Shown piece by piece: positions 16,268 to 25,249 of a stretch of 64,000 bases of DNA (the first letter of the stretch is position 1; every line of letters starts with the position of its first letter). A program made the position numbers and the translations under genes. The stretch is from Ww85 sp963745765 (GTDB lineage: Bacteria; Desulfobacterota; Desulfobulbia; Desulfobulbales; Desulfocapsaceae). The stretch lies in contig CAVUYQ010000026.1 of the NCBI GenBank assembly GCA_963745765.1, positions 232,486 to 296,485 of the forward strand. Direction: 5' to 3'. Below the pieces are notes generated by a model, which searched no databases, was not told where the DNA came from, and saw only the letters and a list, made by a program, of their open reading frames with translations.

Positions 16268-17622
16268 TCACTTTTGCGGTCCCTGCTCAGACGGGCAGCG
16301 AAAAAACCGTCGATACCCACTGCGGGCAGGGGAGAAAAATACTTGCCTTGTATTAACTTTTCTGCGTTTTCAGGTAGATAAGGGTTGGCATCGGTCAGGG
16401 AGATATCACTGTTGTGCGAAAGAAATGTGGTAATTATTTCTTCGTTTTCTTCAGGTTCTATGGAGCAAGTGGCATATACCAGGACTCCGCCCGGTGCCAG
16501 GAGTTCCGCCGCCTTGTCCAGGAGCATCATCTGGCGTTCCCGATAGGCGGCCAGTTCCGGTTCTTGCCTGTTCCAGCGTATGTCAGGCTGTCTGCCGATA
16601 ATTCCTGTGCCGCTGCAGGGGGCATCGAGCAGAATAGTGTCAAACAGGCCCGGATTACTTCCGGCGAACAGTTCTATTGTTGTCTGATGTGTTGTGACCT
16701 TGATATCCGGACAGAGCCGGGTGAGGTTTTTTCCAAGCAGCAGGTAGCGACCGGACTCCGGTTCAAGCGCGGTCAGAAAACCGCCTGCTGCTGCGGATAA
16801 AAAGGCGAGGTGCGCGGTTTTCCCGCCAAGACCGGCACAGCAATCCAGGTAGCGATGACCGGGGCTGAATGGGGCGAGCAGCAGGGTCGCGAGCTGGGCA
16901 GCCTGATCCTGGACCTGGAAAAGGCCGTCGGCGAAACCGGGCAGGTTTGTTATCGGACCGTGAAAATCGGGAAGGATTACCGCTTCGGCCGAATACTTTC
17001 CCGGTTTGGCGCTTATGGTGTTTTCCTCGAGGAGCTGCAGGTAGGCTGTCCTGTTTGTCCGGGGGGTGATGTGCAGGCAGAGGTCCGGTTCCCTGTTGTT
17101 GTGCGAGCATATCTGCAGCATGGCCTCACGGCCGTAATGAGCCTCCCAGCGGCGGGTCAGCCAATCGGGATGATTGAGGGGCGGATGGTCGGCAGCTCCA
17201 GGCTCGTCAGGTTCCGGCAGCTCGTGTTTACTGCGCAGGCTCTGCCTGAGAACGCCGTTGACAAAGCCTTGTATCTGCTGAGGATAACCGCCGATCTTTA
17301 CAGCCTTTACCGTCTCGTTGACAGCGGCCGAAGGGGGGATGCGATCAAGAAAGAATAACTGGAACAATCCGCTTGACAGGGCCTGGTAGACAAAAGGTTT
17401 CAGCTGGCTGATCGGTCGGCGGCAGAGTGCTTCGAGGAGTCTGTCGAGGTAATCCCTCTGTCTCAGAACGCCATAAGAGATTTTCATGGCCAGGTGGTGG
17501 TCGCTGCTGTCCAGCTCACATTCCCTGGAAACGGTGTCGAGTATAGTGGTGACCGGCTTTCTGGTGCGCTGCAGACGTTTTAAGGTCTCGATAGCCGCAA
17601 ATCGTGCATTTTTTTTCATCAT
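16264..17622 (-). CDS. rsmB: 16S rRNA (cytosine967-C5)-methyltransferase RsmB
   Basis: The protein has about 452 residues. The N-terminal NusB-like RNA-binding domain (RFAAIETLKRL) is followed by a Rossmann methyltransferase domain. Motifs are YLDCCAGLGGKTAHL (SAM binding, near residue 250), LLDAPCSGTGIIGRQPD with the PC catalytic cysteine, and VYATCSIEPEENE with the TC nucleophile. The start is probably the MMKKN pair at 17622/17619, because the upstream GTG lacks a ribosome-binding site. The TAG stop lies inside the R2 terminus, so the last few residues (after RLSRDRKSD) may have been cut by the insertion. It methylates C967 of 16S rRNA. Confidence 0.94.
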   Translation of the reverse strand: MMKKNARFAAIETLKRLQRTRKPVTTILDTVSRECELDSSDHHLAMKISYGVLRQRDYLDRLLEALCRRPISQLKPFVYQALSSGLFQLFFLDRIPPSAAVNETVKAVKIGGYPQQIQGFVNGVLRQSLRSKHELPEPDEPGAADHPPLNHPDWLTRRWEAHYGREAMLQICSHNNREPDLCLHITPRTNRTAYLQLLEENTISAKPGKYSAEAVILPDFHGPITNLPGFADGLFQVQDQAAQLATLLLAPFSPGHRYLDCCAGLGGKTAHLAFLSAAAGGFLTALEPESGRYLLLGKNLTRLCPDIKVTTHQTTIELFAGSNPGLFDTILLDAPCSGTGIIGRQPDIRWNRQEPELAAYRERQMMLLDKAAELLAPGGVLVYATCSIEPEENEEIITTFLSHNSDISLTDANPYLPENAEKLIQGKYFSPLPAVGIDGFFAARLSRDRKSD

Positions 17623-17839
17623 ATAATTGCAGAACACTTTTTATGGAATGAATGACAGATACTTTTAATATTGAGCATAACGCAGCTTTCTTTCCTTCTC
17701 TCTACCTGAGCGTGTGCTGTTTGTAAACTATTCATGGGGAGTCGGCTTGCCTGTCTTGAGATGGATTATTCAGCAGAGAGGGAAAAATTTTATTAAAAAT
17801 AGTTTAATCGGCTCGACAGCAGGTTCGCCTGTTGTTACG

Positions 17840-17857
17840 ATTCAGGGAAACCTGAAT
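17840..17857 (+). promoter_or_regulatory. Small leader hairpin before the binding-protein gene
   Basis: ATTCAGG (17840-17846) and CCTGAAT (17851-17857) form a 7-bp stem capped by a stable GAAA tetraloop. It lies 35 bases before the start codon in the leader. It could be a stabilising or regulatory leader hairpin. No known riboswitch is recognised. Confidence 0.3.
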
Positions 17858-17891
17858 TGTAAACCGATAGCACGACCAAAAGGAGAACATA

Positions 17892-18911
17892 ATGGTACGA
17901 TTTTTGTGGTCTGTGACCGCAATGCTGATCGTTATGGCCGGCTTCACCGCTCCATCGGGGGCCATCACTCTTGAGGAGGTTAAAGAGCGGGGTGAACTGA
18001 ACTGCGGTGTATCCACCGGGCTGCCAGGGTTCTCAAACCCGGATTCGGAAGGGAAGTGGTCGGGGCTGGATGTTGATATCTGTCGAGCGGTGGCTGCCGC
18101 GGTGCTTGGGGATGCCGGCAGGGTCAAGTTTGTGCCGTTGACTGAGAAGACCCAGATGACCGCACTGCAATCCGGCGAGGTTGATCTGCTGTCAAAGAGC
18201 ATTGCCTGGACCATGACAGGGGATACCGCCCTTGGTCTGCATTTTACCGGTATCTCCCTGTACGACGGCCAGTCCTTGCTGGTGCGCAGGATACTTAATG
18301 TTACGAGTGCTCTTGAACTGAGTGGCGTAATTCTCTGCCTCCAGGGAGGCAGTGCTTATGGAGCCAGGCTCCAGGACTATTTAAAGGAGCACAATATCGT
18401 CTATAAAGTGCTTGCCACCGGAGATACCGCCCAGGATCTCGAGGAGATTGCCGCCGGGCGTTGTGATGTGATGACCGGCAGGCGATCCAGACTGTATGGC
18501 CTGCTCCGGAAAATTGAAAAGCCCGAGGAGTTGATGGTCCTGCCTGAGGTCATTTCCCGGGAACCCGTGGGGCCGGTTGTTCGCCAGGGTGATGATGGCT
18601 GGTTTAATCTTGTCCGGTGGACACTCTTTGCCATGATAAATGCGGAGGCATATGGGGTCAGTTCCGTAACCGTTGAAGCAGCCAAGCTCAGTTCTGAGCC
18701 GAATGTCAGAAGGCTGCTCGGTCTCGAGGGCATCAAGGGAAAAGGTCTGGGGGTTGCCGATGACTGGGTCTATCAGGTAATCAGACAGGTTGGCAACTAC
18801 GGCGAAATCTTTGAGCGAAATATCGGTACCGGATCACCGCTGAAAATGGATCGCGGGCTGAATGCACTGTGGAACAAAGGAGGTATCCTGTATGCACCTC
18901 CGATGAACTGA
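17892..18911 (+). CDS. Amino-acid ABC transporter substrate-binding protein (AapJ-like)
   Basis: The protein has 339 residues with a signal peptide (cleavage near residue 24, after the SGA region). The mature sequence follows the general L-amino-acid receptor pattern: VKERGELNCGVSTGLPGFSN, WSGLDVDICRAVAAAVLGD and RWTLFAMINAEAYGVSSVTV. These are typical of periplasmic binding proteins that deliver polar amino acids to AapQMP-type transporters. An AAGGAG ribosome-binding site precedes the ATG. No permease or ATPase gene is adjacent, so it is an orphan receptor that must use a transporter encoded elsewhere, or serve a sensory role. Confidence 0.88.
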   Translation: MVRFLWSVTAMLIVMAGFTAPSGAITLEEVKERGELNCGVSTGLPGFSNPDSEGKWSGLDVDICRAVAAAVLGDAGRVKFVPLTEKTQMTALQSGEVDLLSKSIAWTMTGDTALGLHFTGISLYDGQSLLVRRILNVTSALELSGVILCLQGGSAYGARLQDYLKEHNIVYKVLATGDTAQDLEEIAAGRCDVMTGRRSRLYGLLRKIEKPEELMVLPEVISREPVGPVVRQGDDGWFNLVRWTLFAMINAEAYGVSSVTVEAAKLSSEPNVRRLLGLEGIKGKGLGVADDWVYQVIRQVGNYGEIFERNIGTGSPLKMDRGLNALWNKGGILYAPPMN

Positions 18912-18998
18912 GGTACTTTTCGGCAGCCAGCGGCCAACACCGAAAGAAACATTTAATGTCAGGGTACCTTGAAGAATCGAAGGTGCTCATGGGGTTGT

Positions 18999-19700
18999 AT
19001 GCACATTCACTGGTTACAGCATGTACCGTTCGAGGGGCTGGGCAGCATTGCCGCCTGGGCTGAAGAACGAGGGCATCTGCTTACATCCACCCGCTTCTGG
19101 GCCGGGGACAGGCTCCCCTATCCGGATGATGTTCAGCTGCTGGTAATTATGGGCGGCCCCATGGGCGTCTATGATGAGGCTGACTATCCCTGGCTCAGGG
19201 ATGAGAAAGCCTTTATCCGGGCTGTCGCTGACACTGGCGCCGCAATCCTCGGTGTTTGCCTGGGCGCCCAACTGCTGGCTGAGGTTTTCGGGGCGAAGGT
19301 GTTTAAAAACAAAGAAAAGGAGATCGGCTGGTACTCGCTTGCCTGCGCCGACTCGGGGCCCGCCTGGCTGCTCACGTTGTTTGCCGGTGAGACGGAGGTA
19401 TTACACTGGCATGGCGACACCTTCGATATCCCTGCCGGAGGGACCCGTTTCTGTTCCAGCGCCGCCTGCGTAAACCAGGGGTTCATCATCGGCGATCGTA
19501 TCATTGGCCTGCAGTTTCACCTGGAGATGTCGAGGCAGGATCTGGCAGGGTTGATCGAAAACTGCCGTCACGAGCTGATTGAAGGCAGATGGATCCAGGG
19601 CGAAGGCGACCTGCTCGGCGGGACCGGCGATGCAAGTAAAAGAAAAAAGATACTGGCGGGTCTGCTCGATCACCTGCAGCTGGCTGCTCAGAAGCAGTGA
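18999..19700 (+). CDS. Class I glutamine amidotransferase-like protein
   Basis: From ATG 18999 the protein has 233 residues. The start MHIHWLQHVPFEGLGSI is the family's usual N-terminus, so the earlier in-frame TTG at 18969 is rejected. The nucleophile elbow is GVCLGAQLLA (Cys near residue 87), and the catalytic His is in GLQFHLEMS. It belongs to the stand-alone GMP-synthase-like amidotransferase group, whose members hydrolyse glutamine or gamma-glutamyl compounds. A short R1-tip sequence (GGGTACCTTGAAGAATCG) lies just upstream at 18963. Its function beyond the fold is unknown. Confidence 0.85.
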   Translation: MHIHWLQHVPFEGLGSIAAWAEERGHLLTSTRFWAGDRLPYPDDVQLLVIMGGPMGVYDEADYPWLRDEKAFIRAVADTGAAILGVCLGAQLLAEVFGAKVFKNKEKEIGWYSLACADSGPAWLLTLFAGETEVLHWHGDTFDIPAGGTRFCSSAACVNQGFIIGDRIIGLQFHLEMSRQDLAGLIENCRHELIEGRWIQGEGDLLGGTGDASKRKKILAGLLDHLQLAAQKQ

Positions 19701-19820
19701 CGATGCTCTTCCCGGTCCGGTTCCATAGCGCTGCAGGCACAGTGTCGTCTGGAATCCGCAACTGCGCCTGACTGGATCATGTCGGCGGGGGCAATCTCCG
19801 TTCTGTGCTGCCTCAGTTCG

Positions 19821-22742
19821 CTATAATTCGCTAACTGCATCAAAGAGGTCGCGATCAGCCTCGATTTTAGCCCGATTGCCGATGATTGCCCGGTGGGCGT
19901 CTGCGGTCATCCCGGCGAAACGGTCACTGAATGAGCGAAGATCCTCCAGCCTGGTTGCGGTGATTTCCCTCAGACGCTGCTGCTTCTGTTCTCTGGTTAT
20001 TCCGCTCAAAAATTCGTTTCGGGCCGTTGCTCCCCGTGATGCGGCACTCTGGTGCGGATCGAAGGCCCCGTAGGTGCCGATGATAAGCTGTTCCAGAGCC
20101 TGCGCGGAAAGGGTGATATCGGCAATGATGCCGGGCAGCTGCCGGTACACGTCAAAGGTCTTTCGAACCTGTGGATCACGGTAGCTGACGATGGCCAGGT
20201 TTCCGCTGACATGGCTGAACTGGATGAAACAGCCGTAGGCCCCGCCCACCTGCCGCACGGTGTTCCACAGGTAATCACGAGTCAAATAGGTTTTCAGGAC
20301 CTCAAAGGAGCCGTGATAGTGCTCGCCGGCGGGAAACAATGAGCCTCCCTGGACGGCAAAAACAATTTCCGCGGCGGTGATAAAGGCCTCATGCCGGGGG
20401 AAATCAGGAGCGTCCAGCGGGGGTACCGGAGCAAGTTCCCGGTCGGAGAGGGCGTCGGGAATCCTCCGGCCGATGTCCCTGAACCGCTCGATATCCTCTC
20501 TTTCTGCCGTCAGGCTGATGATAAGGTTGTTGCGGTTTAACATGATGGCTGCCATTTCCTGAAGATCCTGCAGCAACGCCTCTTCCCGTGCATCGTACTG
20601 GCTGACGAGATCCCTGGCGGCACGGTAGGCAGTGATACCGTTGAACTGTTCCTGGTATCTCCCGGCCGGACTGAGGTGAGAAAAAACGCGTGCCGATGGC
20701 AGGCCGTAACCCTCGCTCTGGGCATCATGTTCGGCCCAGGCGAATTCTCGCCGGATGATTTCTTTTATCCTGGTGCGGTCGTTGAGGCGGAGGCCGGTAA
20801 ATATTTCTGTCAGCAGGTCAAGGGCGCGATCAAGATATTCCGGCAGCACTTTCAGGCTCAGCCAGAAGATGCGCCTGACATAGTCGCTGTCTCCCTGCCT
20901 GGAGAAGGTATTGATTGCATGGTTCAGGCCGCCGGTACAGGTGGCTACCTCCTTGGCAAAGGCAACGTAGTTCAGTTTCTCCGTACCGATCTCGGTAATG
21001 ACAGCGCCGAAAAGATCGAGCAGGGGCAGGTAACGATGCGGCAGGCAGTTAAGGTCGAGGCCGATGTCCAGGTAGGAAATACGCTTGGTGGGCAGTTCAT
21101 TGACCAGTACCTGCCGGCCGAACATGATCTCCTCGCCGGTGCTGTGAAAATCAACGTTTACAGGCAGATCCCTTCGCGATAACCGGGGTAGCAGTGCGAG
21201 TGTCTGCTCGTCGTTGGCGATTTGCTGCCGGTCGATAAGCTCCAGGGTACGATCAATCATCTGTTGCCGCTTCTCAGCATCGAGTGTGCTCTCGAACTTT
21301 TTGAGCCGGGCCTGTTCGTCTGCTGCCGTTTCTTTTATTTTCTGCGGGTCGGGTTCCAGCACCACGGTCACCGTTGCCCGGTTTTCGAGCAGTGAATGCT
21401 TGATGAGCTCCTCGAAATAGCCTTCATCCAATGCCTTCTGCCGTATGGTGCGCAGGAGGTCTTCCGTCTGCAGGGCGGCAAACGGATCGGTACCGTACCT
21501 GAAGGCGGCCATGACCTTGCTGTGCAAATTCAGGCCGCGCTGCGCCTTGCTGGCCTCTTCACGCACTGCAAACTCGTATTTGTTCAGTTCGGCAAGCACC
21601 AGTTCCCGGTCCAACCCGTCTGCCACCATCTCCCTGAGCGCTTTTTCATAAAGCGCCGCGAAGGTGTCGCAGTGTTTGGCCTCGCTGCCGACGAGGTAGG
21701 TTATCATCACGGTATTGAAGCAGGAAGACGAGAGGTAGAGTCCGCCGAAATCCTTGCAGATGCCGCTTGAAACAATCCTGTTCTTCAGTGGTGAGCCGTC
21801 GGAATTATAGAGGATATTGGCAATAATCTGGAATGAAGCGTTTTTTTCAAGGTCGGCGACGGTTCCAACATGGGTCCCGACGGCCAGGTAGGTCCGGTCC
21901 GTCGTGTCGGATGAGTCGATCCCGTAATGGTCGGTCACCTGCACGGGAGTGTTTATCAGGGAGCCCTGATCGGCCTCCGCCCGCTCCCCCCGGGAGGTGA
22001 ATTTTTTCAGGAAGCGGTCCTGCAGGAACGTCAGCTCGTCCTCAAGCGGCGCATCACCGTAGAGGAAAATAGAGCCATTGCTCGGATGATAGTATTTCCG
22101 GTGAAATGCACAGAACTCCTCAAAGCTCAGGTCCGGGATATCCTTCGGATCCCCTCCCGATTCGTGCGCATACGTGGAGCCGGGCATCAGTGCGCCGAAC
22201 AGGTCCTGGAACAGCGCGCGGATCGGATCGGAGAAGGCCCCCTTCATCTCGTTAAAGACTACTCCCTGCAACTGCAGGGGCGTCCCCGGCCCTTCCTGGT
22301 GATAGTGCCAGCCTTCCTGCTCGAAGGTTTCAGGCTGCAGGAGCGGGTGAAAGACGACGTCGCAATAGACATCCATCAGGTTGAAATATTCCTTTTTGTT
22401 TCTGGTGGCAAACGGGTAATAGGTGACATCCGAGCCGGTCATGGCATTGAGGAAGGTCATCAACCCCCCTTTGTTCATCTCGCCAAAGACATCCTTCACC
22501 GGGTACTTGGAGGAACCCATCAGCACCGAATGCTCTAGTATATGGGCCACCCCTGTCGAGTCGGTGGGAATGGTATTAAAGGCAATGGAGAAGGTCTTGT
22601 TGCTGTCTTTATTTTTTATGGCTATGAGAGGACATCCGAGCAGTTCATGCTCAAACAGGTAGACATCTGATGAAATTTCCTCGATTCGCTCATACCTCTG
22701 CAGGGTAAACCCCGCAAAGGAACTGCCTGGCTTTTGTATCAT
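19821..22742 (-). CDS. M16C metallopeptidase, presequence-protease type
   Basis: The protein has 973 residues, the full length of the PreP/Cym1 group. The inverted zinc motif HILEHSVL (near residue 66) has the two His ligands and the catalytic Glu. NEMKGAF near residue 165 holds the third zinc ligand. The two homologous M16 halves plus the M16C linker region are all present. Family members form a closed chamber that degrades peptides too large for exopeptidases. It has no signal peptide, so it should act in the cytoplasm. It lies 55 bases downstream of dtd on the same strand. Confidence 0.93.
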   Translation of the reverse strand: MIQKPGSSFAGFTLQRYERIEEISSDVYLFEHELLGCPLIAIKNKDSNKTFSIAFNTIPTDSTGVAHILEHSVLMGSSKYPVKDVFGEMNKGGLMTFLNAMTGSDVTYYPFATRNKKEYFNLMDVYCDVVFHPLLQPETFEQEGWHYHQEGPGTPLQLQGVVFNEMKGAFSDPIRALFQDLFGALMPGSTYAHESGGDPKDIPDLSFEEFCAFHRKYYHPSNGSIFLYGDAPLEDELTFLQDRFLKKFTSRGERAEADQGSLINTPVQVTDHYGIDSSDTTDRTYLAVGTHVGTVADLEKNASFQIIANILYNSDGSPLKNRIVSSGICKDFGGLYLSSSCFNTVMITYLVGSEAKHCDTFAALYEKALREMVADGLDRELVLAELNKYEFAVREEASKAQRGLNLHSKVMAAFRYGTDPFAALQTEDLLRTIRQKALDEGYFEELIKHSLLENRATVTVVLEPDPQKIKETAADEQARLKKFESTLDAEKRQQMIDRTLELIDRQQIANDEQTLALLPRLSRRDLPVNVDFHSTGEEIMFGRQVLVNELPTKRISYLDIGLDLNCLPHRYLPLLDLFGAVITEIGTEKLNYVAFAKEVATCTGGLNHAINTFSRQGDSDYVRRIFWLSLKVLPEYLDRALDLLTEIFTGLRLNDRTRIKEIIRREFAWAEHDAQSEGYGLPSARVFSHLSPAGRYQEQFNGITAYRAARDLVSQYDAREEALLQDLQEMAAIMLNRNNLIISLTAEREDIERFRDIGRRIPDALSDRELAPVPPLDAPDFPRHEAFITAAEIVFAVQGGSLFPAGEHYHGSFEVLKTYLTRDYLWNTVRQVGGAYGCFIQFSHVSGNLAIVSYRDPQVRKTFDVYRQLPGIIADITLSAQALEQLIIGTYGAFDPHQSAASRGATARNEFLSGITREQKQQRLREITATRLEDLRSFSDRFAGMTADAHRAIIGNRAKIEADRDLFDAVSEL

Positions 22743-22797
22743 TCGTTTTTTCCCGTTCTACGTTCTAGGTTGTCTGGAAGGGTGGGGAAGATCACGT

Positions 22798-23247
22798 TTA
22801 AAATGTTTTGGCGGAATCGATGAGCAGGGTCACCGGACCATCATTTATCAATGATACCTGCATCATGGCTTGAAACTTTCCCGCTGCTGTCGTTACTCCC
22901 CGTCGCTTGATTGCGCTAATAAAATCATTGTACATCCATTCGGCGATTTCAGGCGGAGCCGCGTCCGAATATCCGGGTCGACGGCCTTTCCTGCAGTCGC
23001 CGTAAAGCGTGAATTGCGACACTATAAGCATCTCTGCCTGAATATCAGCCAAAGAGCGGTTCATTTTCCCCTGATCATCAGCAAAGACCCGTAAATTGGT
23101 AATCTTTTCCGCCATCCAGCCGATGGTATCCACACCGTCATCCCGATGGATACCGAGAAAGACGACAAGCCCGCGGCCGATCGTCCCGATTTCACTCCCG
23201 TCCACCTGCACCGAGGCACGGGACACCCGTTGTATGACTGCACGCAT
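22798..23247 (-). CDS. dtd: D-aminoacyl-tRNA deacylase
   Basis: The 149-residue protein is standard for Dtd. It shows MRAVIQRVSRASVQVDG at the N-terminus, SQFTLYGDCRKGRRPGY near residue 78, and NDGPVTLLIDS near the C-terminus, which has the Gly-cis-Pro motif that gates chirality. It hydrolyses D-aminoacyl-tRNA and glycyl-tRNA-Ala errors in the cytoplasm. It is followed by the M16C peptidase gene. Confidence 0.97.
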   Translation of the reverse strand: MRAVIQRVSRASVQVDGSEIGTIGRGLVVFLGIHRDDGVDTIGWMAEKITNLRVFADDQGKMNRSLADIQAEMLIVSQFTLYGDCRKGRRPGYSDAAPPEIAEWMYNDFISAIKRRGVTTAAGKFQAMMQVSLINDGPVTLLIDSAKTF

Positions 23248-23684
23248 TGTTGGTTCTCTATAAAAAGAAGGTTTGTGGGTTATCTGCCGGAAGTAGATAA
23301 TCCCAAAGAACGACGTCTGTCAATCCTCTCAGGCAACTCACCTGGAAACCTAAGAGAGGCGAATATTGAGGATGTCGGAAGCGGACTGAATAAGAGCTGA
23401 AGCTAGGGGTGCTTGATTTAGAGATGTTATTCTGGTAACCAAACTATTTGATGGAGTTTTTTATTTATTGCTAATATTGGAATTAAGCGGTGATATCCTG
23501 TTTCCGGTTATCACTCGTTATTGCATGATATCCAGTTAGAAAAGAAGCATCACGAGTGAAAAGTCTCTATCAAATGGTGACTACTCGGAATGATATCAGG
23601 AAACCGGATAATAACTTAGTTTAGCTGTGGAAATTGACATAATGACGTTATGACGCTATTCTGTTGCTACTAGGAGGTGATATT
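23248..23684. other. Intergenic region with inverted repeats and toxin-antitoxin promoter
   Basis: This holds the dtd promoter on the minus strand and the toxin-antitoxin promoter on the plus strand. GATATCCTGTTTCCGGTTATC (23492-23512) and GATATCAGGAAACCGGATAAT (23592-23612) form a 21-base inverted pair with 16 matches, separated by 79 bases. They may be ends of a decayed element or paired protein-binding sites. No gene was seen. Confidence 0.45.
23634..23662 (+). promoter_or_regulatory. Sigma-70 promoter with overlapping operator for the toxin-antitoxin pair
   Basis: TTGACA (23634-23639) is separated by 17 bases from TATTCT (23657-23662). The spacer contains the imperfect palindrome CATAA-TGACG-TTATG (23638-23652 region), a likely binding site for the ribbon-helix-helix antitoxin, which would give autorepression. 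An AGGAGG ribosome-binding site follows at 23672. Confidence 0.65.
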
Positions 23685-23918
23685 ATGGCCACACAAGCAA
23701 AACGAGCAACAATCTATTTCGACCCAGATCTCCATAAAGCCCTTAAATTGAAGTCTGTGGAGACGTCACGGTCCATTACTGAATTGGTCAATGAGGCAGT
23801 TAGGGAAGCTCTCTCAGAAGATGCAGAAGATCTCGCAGCTTTTGATCAAAGACTGAATGAGCCATTAGTGAGCTACGAGCAAATGATTAAAAAGCTAAAG
23901 AAAAATGGCTCAATATAA
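23685..23918 (+). CDS. CopG/RHH-type antitoxin
   Basis: The protein has 77 residues from ATG 23685, eight bases after AGGAGG. An upstream in-frame TTG is inside the ribosome-binding region and is rejected. The N-terminal ribbon (KRATIYFDPDLHKALKL) and following two helices (SRSITELVNEAVREALSE) are a clear ribbon-helix-helix DNA-binding domain. The acidic, flexible C-terminus would wrap the toxin. It overlaps the toxin gene by 14 bases, so the two are translationally coupled. The pair probably represses the promoter at 23634. Confidence 0.88.
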   Translation: MATQAKRATIYFDPDLHKALKLKSVETSRSITELVNEAVREALSEDAEDLAAFDQRLNEPLVSYEQMIKKLKKNGSI

Positions 23919-24171
23919 AGTTTTCTTTAAGAAATCGGTTGAGAAAGACCTCGAACTCATTCCCAAACGAGATCTATCCAAGATTCTTGAAAAGATAGAA
24001 TTACTTCATTTAGATCCTCGTCCTGTCGGAAGTGAAAAGTTGACAGGCCAAGAGAGATATCGAATACGGCAAGGAAATTATCGTATAGTTTACTCTATCC
24101 AAGACTGTGAGTTAACTGTATGGGTCGTCAGAGTTGGCCGCAGGCGGGATATATATAAAAAGATCAGTTAA
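23905..24171 (+). CDS. RelE/ParE-superfamily toxin
   Basis: The protein has 88 residues and is basic. It shows the family pattern FFKKSVEKDLELIPKRD, LTGQERYRIRQGNYRIVYSI and VVRVGRRRDIYKKI. The R-x-R-x-GNYR strand and the C-terminal RRDIY are where RelE mRNA-cleaving residues sit. Whether this member cleaves ribosome-bound mRNA (RelE) or inhibits gyrase (ParE) cannot be decided, but RelE is favoured. Its TAA stop overlaps the start of the attC-like sequence downstream. Confidence 0.9.
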   Translation: MAQYKVFFKKSVEKDLELIPKRDLSKILEKIELLHLDPRPVGSEKLTGQERYRIRQGNYRIVYSIQDCELTVWVVRVGRRRDIYKKIS

Positions 24172-24223
24172 CAAGCCGTTTCACCCGACGCAGTGATCTG
24201 CGCCGGTGAACTAGTCGTTGTCT
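24167..24223 (+). other. attC-like hairpin after the toxin gene
   Basis: The sequence begins with GTTAACAAGCCG at the toxin stop codon. Its core stem is TTCACC-CGA-CGCAG, loop TGAT, then CTGCG-CC-GGTGAA, with one unpaired base on one arm, and it ends in AGTCGTTGTC. Integron attC sites have this layout: AAC-AAG left box, asymmetric hairpin, and CGTT right box. The right core is not a perfect GTTRRRY, so it would be a degenerate or divergent site. Confidence 0.4.
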
Positions 24224-24254
24224 CTGAAACATCAGAGACAGGAAGGATAAAGTC

Positions 24255-24394
24255 TACCTTGAAAAATTGTCTTTTTGCCTCAACGCTGCGTTGCATGTGT
24301 ATATTTTATCATTGGAATATCAGATATATGGCTGAGGTAAAATTTTCTCTTGCGCCTTGATTTTGAACCAAAATCCTCATTTTGCAAGGTACCC
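24255..24394 (+). repeat. R1-family repeat, near complete
   Basis: The copy runs from TACCTTGAAAAATTGTC to CATTTTGCAAGGTACCC. Its centre (ATATTTTATCATTGGAATAT) and right half (GCGCCTTGATTTTGAACC) match the copies at 27247-27389 (inverted) and 59091-59231. It ends six bases before the ATG of the next gene and so supplies that gene's whole proximal leader. Confidence 0.8.
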
Positions 24395-24400
24395 AAAAGA

Positions 24401-25150
24401 ATGGAGCTAAATCCAAAAGCTGATGCTCAACGAAGAGCTGACCAAATTGGTTGTTTCCGGGCTGAATTAGAAATAATTGAGCAGGAAACTGTTTTATCCC
24501 GCTCTGATATCCAACGTACTGTTCTTGCCGAGTACCATGAAAATCTCATCAAAACTCGCTCATCAAAGTTTGACGTTTTCAGCTCAAACAGCAATACAAC
24601 GTATTACAAGGAACCAATTCCAAAGGAAGTATTTATTGTTCTTGAAAATAATGGTGAGCCTTACAGAGAAGCTGTAAAGAGAGCAGAATTCACGCTGGAG
24701 AGAGAAGAAAATTTATTTAAATTAAACCCCAGCGACAAAATGTTGCGCGATAATTTTGAAAGAGCAGAAAAACGATTAAAGCGTGAACGTTCTGAAGAAA
24801 CCAGACTTTATGCAATTGACGCCGGTCTTGACCTCGGCGAATTAAGAGAGAGATATGTAGACCGAACACGTTTTATCATTACAAAGGGTTTGGTCAAACC
24901 AATGATTAATCGCAATAAAAACAGGAAAGAAGTGTTTGGGTATATATATCGACTGAGCGTGGCAAGTATTAACGTACCGCTCAGACATCGACAGATATTT
25001 GATTCCATTCTCGCCAAGGGAAAGTCAAACAAAAATGACCCCAGACATCCTTGTTTCGAAGTAGAGTTGGCGTATGGTAATCGTCTGGAACCATGGATTA
25101 TATCTGTAAGGCATGTTGCTGATACCCCGGAATTATACGGATCTTTATGA
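24401..25150 (+). CDS. Hypothetical charged protein, 249 residues
   Basis: From ATG 24401 the frame encodes a soluble, Arg/Glu-rich protein with no signal peptide or recognised motif. The longer frame from 24350 would begin in the R1 repeat (residues LDFEPKSSFCKVP are repeat-derived), so it is rejected as the native start. No good ribosome-binding site precedes 24401, so the repeat may have displaced the original leader, or the true N-terminus may be lost. Its end overlaps the DJ-1/PfpI remnant by four bases (ATGA-type), a coupling that suggests the two were once an operon. Confidence 0.5.
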   Translation: MELNPKADAQRRADQIGCFRAELEIIEQETVLSRSDIQRTVLAEYHENLIKTRSSKFDVFSSNSNTTYYKEPIPKEVFIVLENNGEPYREAVKRAEFTLEREENLFKLNPSDKMLRDNFERAEKRLKRERSEETRLYAIDAGLDLGELRERYVDRTRFIITKGLVKPMINRNKNRKEVFGYIYRLSVASINVPLRHRQIFDSILAKGKSNKNDPRHPCFEVELAYGNRLEPWIISVRHVADTPELYGSL

Positions 25151-25188
25151 AGATTGCATTTATCATTTTTGACCAGATGACCGCGGTG
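25147..25188 (+). pseudogene. N-terminal scrap of a DJ-1/PfpI-family gene
   Basis: MKIAFIIFDQMTA is the typical first strand of DJ-1/PfpI proteins. Similarity ends after about 13 residues, and unrelated sequence follows. The Cys nucleophile and all other family features are gone. The ATG overlaps the stop of the preceding gene. Confidence 0.5.
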
Positions 25189-25249
25189 ACCTGGAGTGAG
25201 GACGAGAAAAAATATATGCCAATTGATTCGGAAGGCTGGCAGTTTACCC

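Noticed and set aside
20676..22538. Plus-strand open frames opposite the M16C peptidase
   Set aside because: All are antisense to a continuous, motif-complete peptidase gene.
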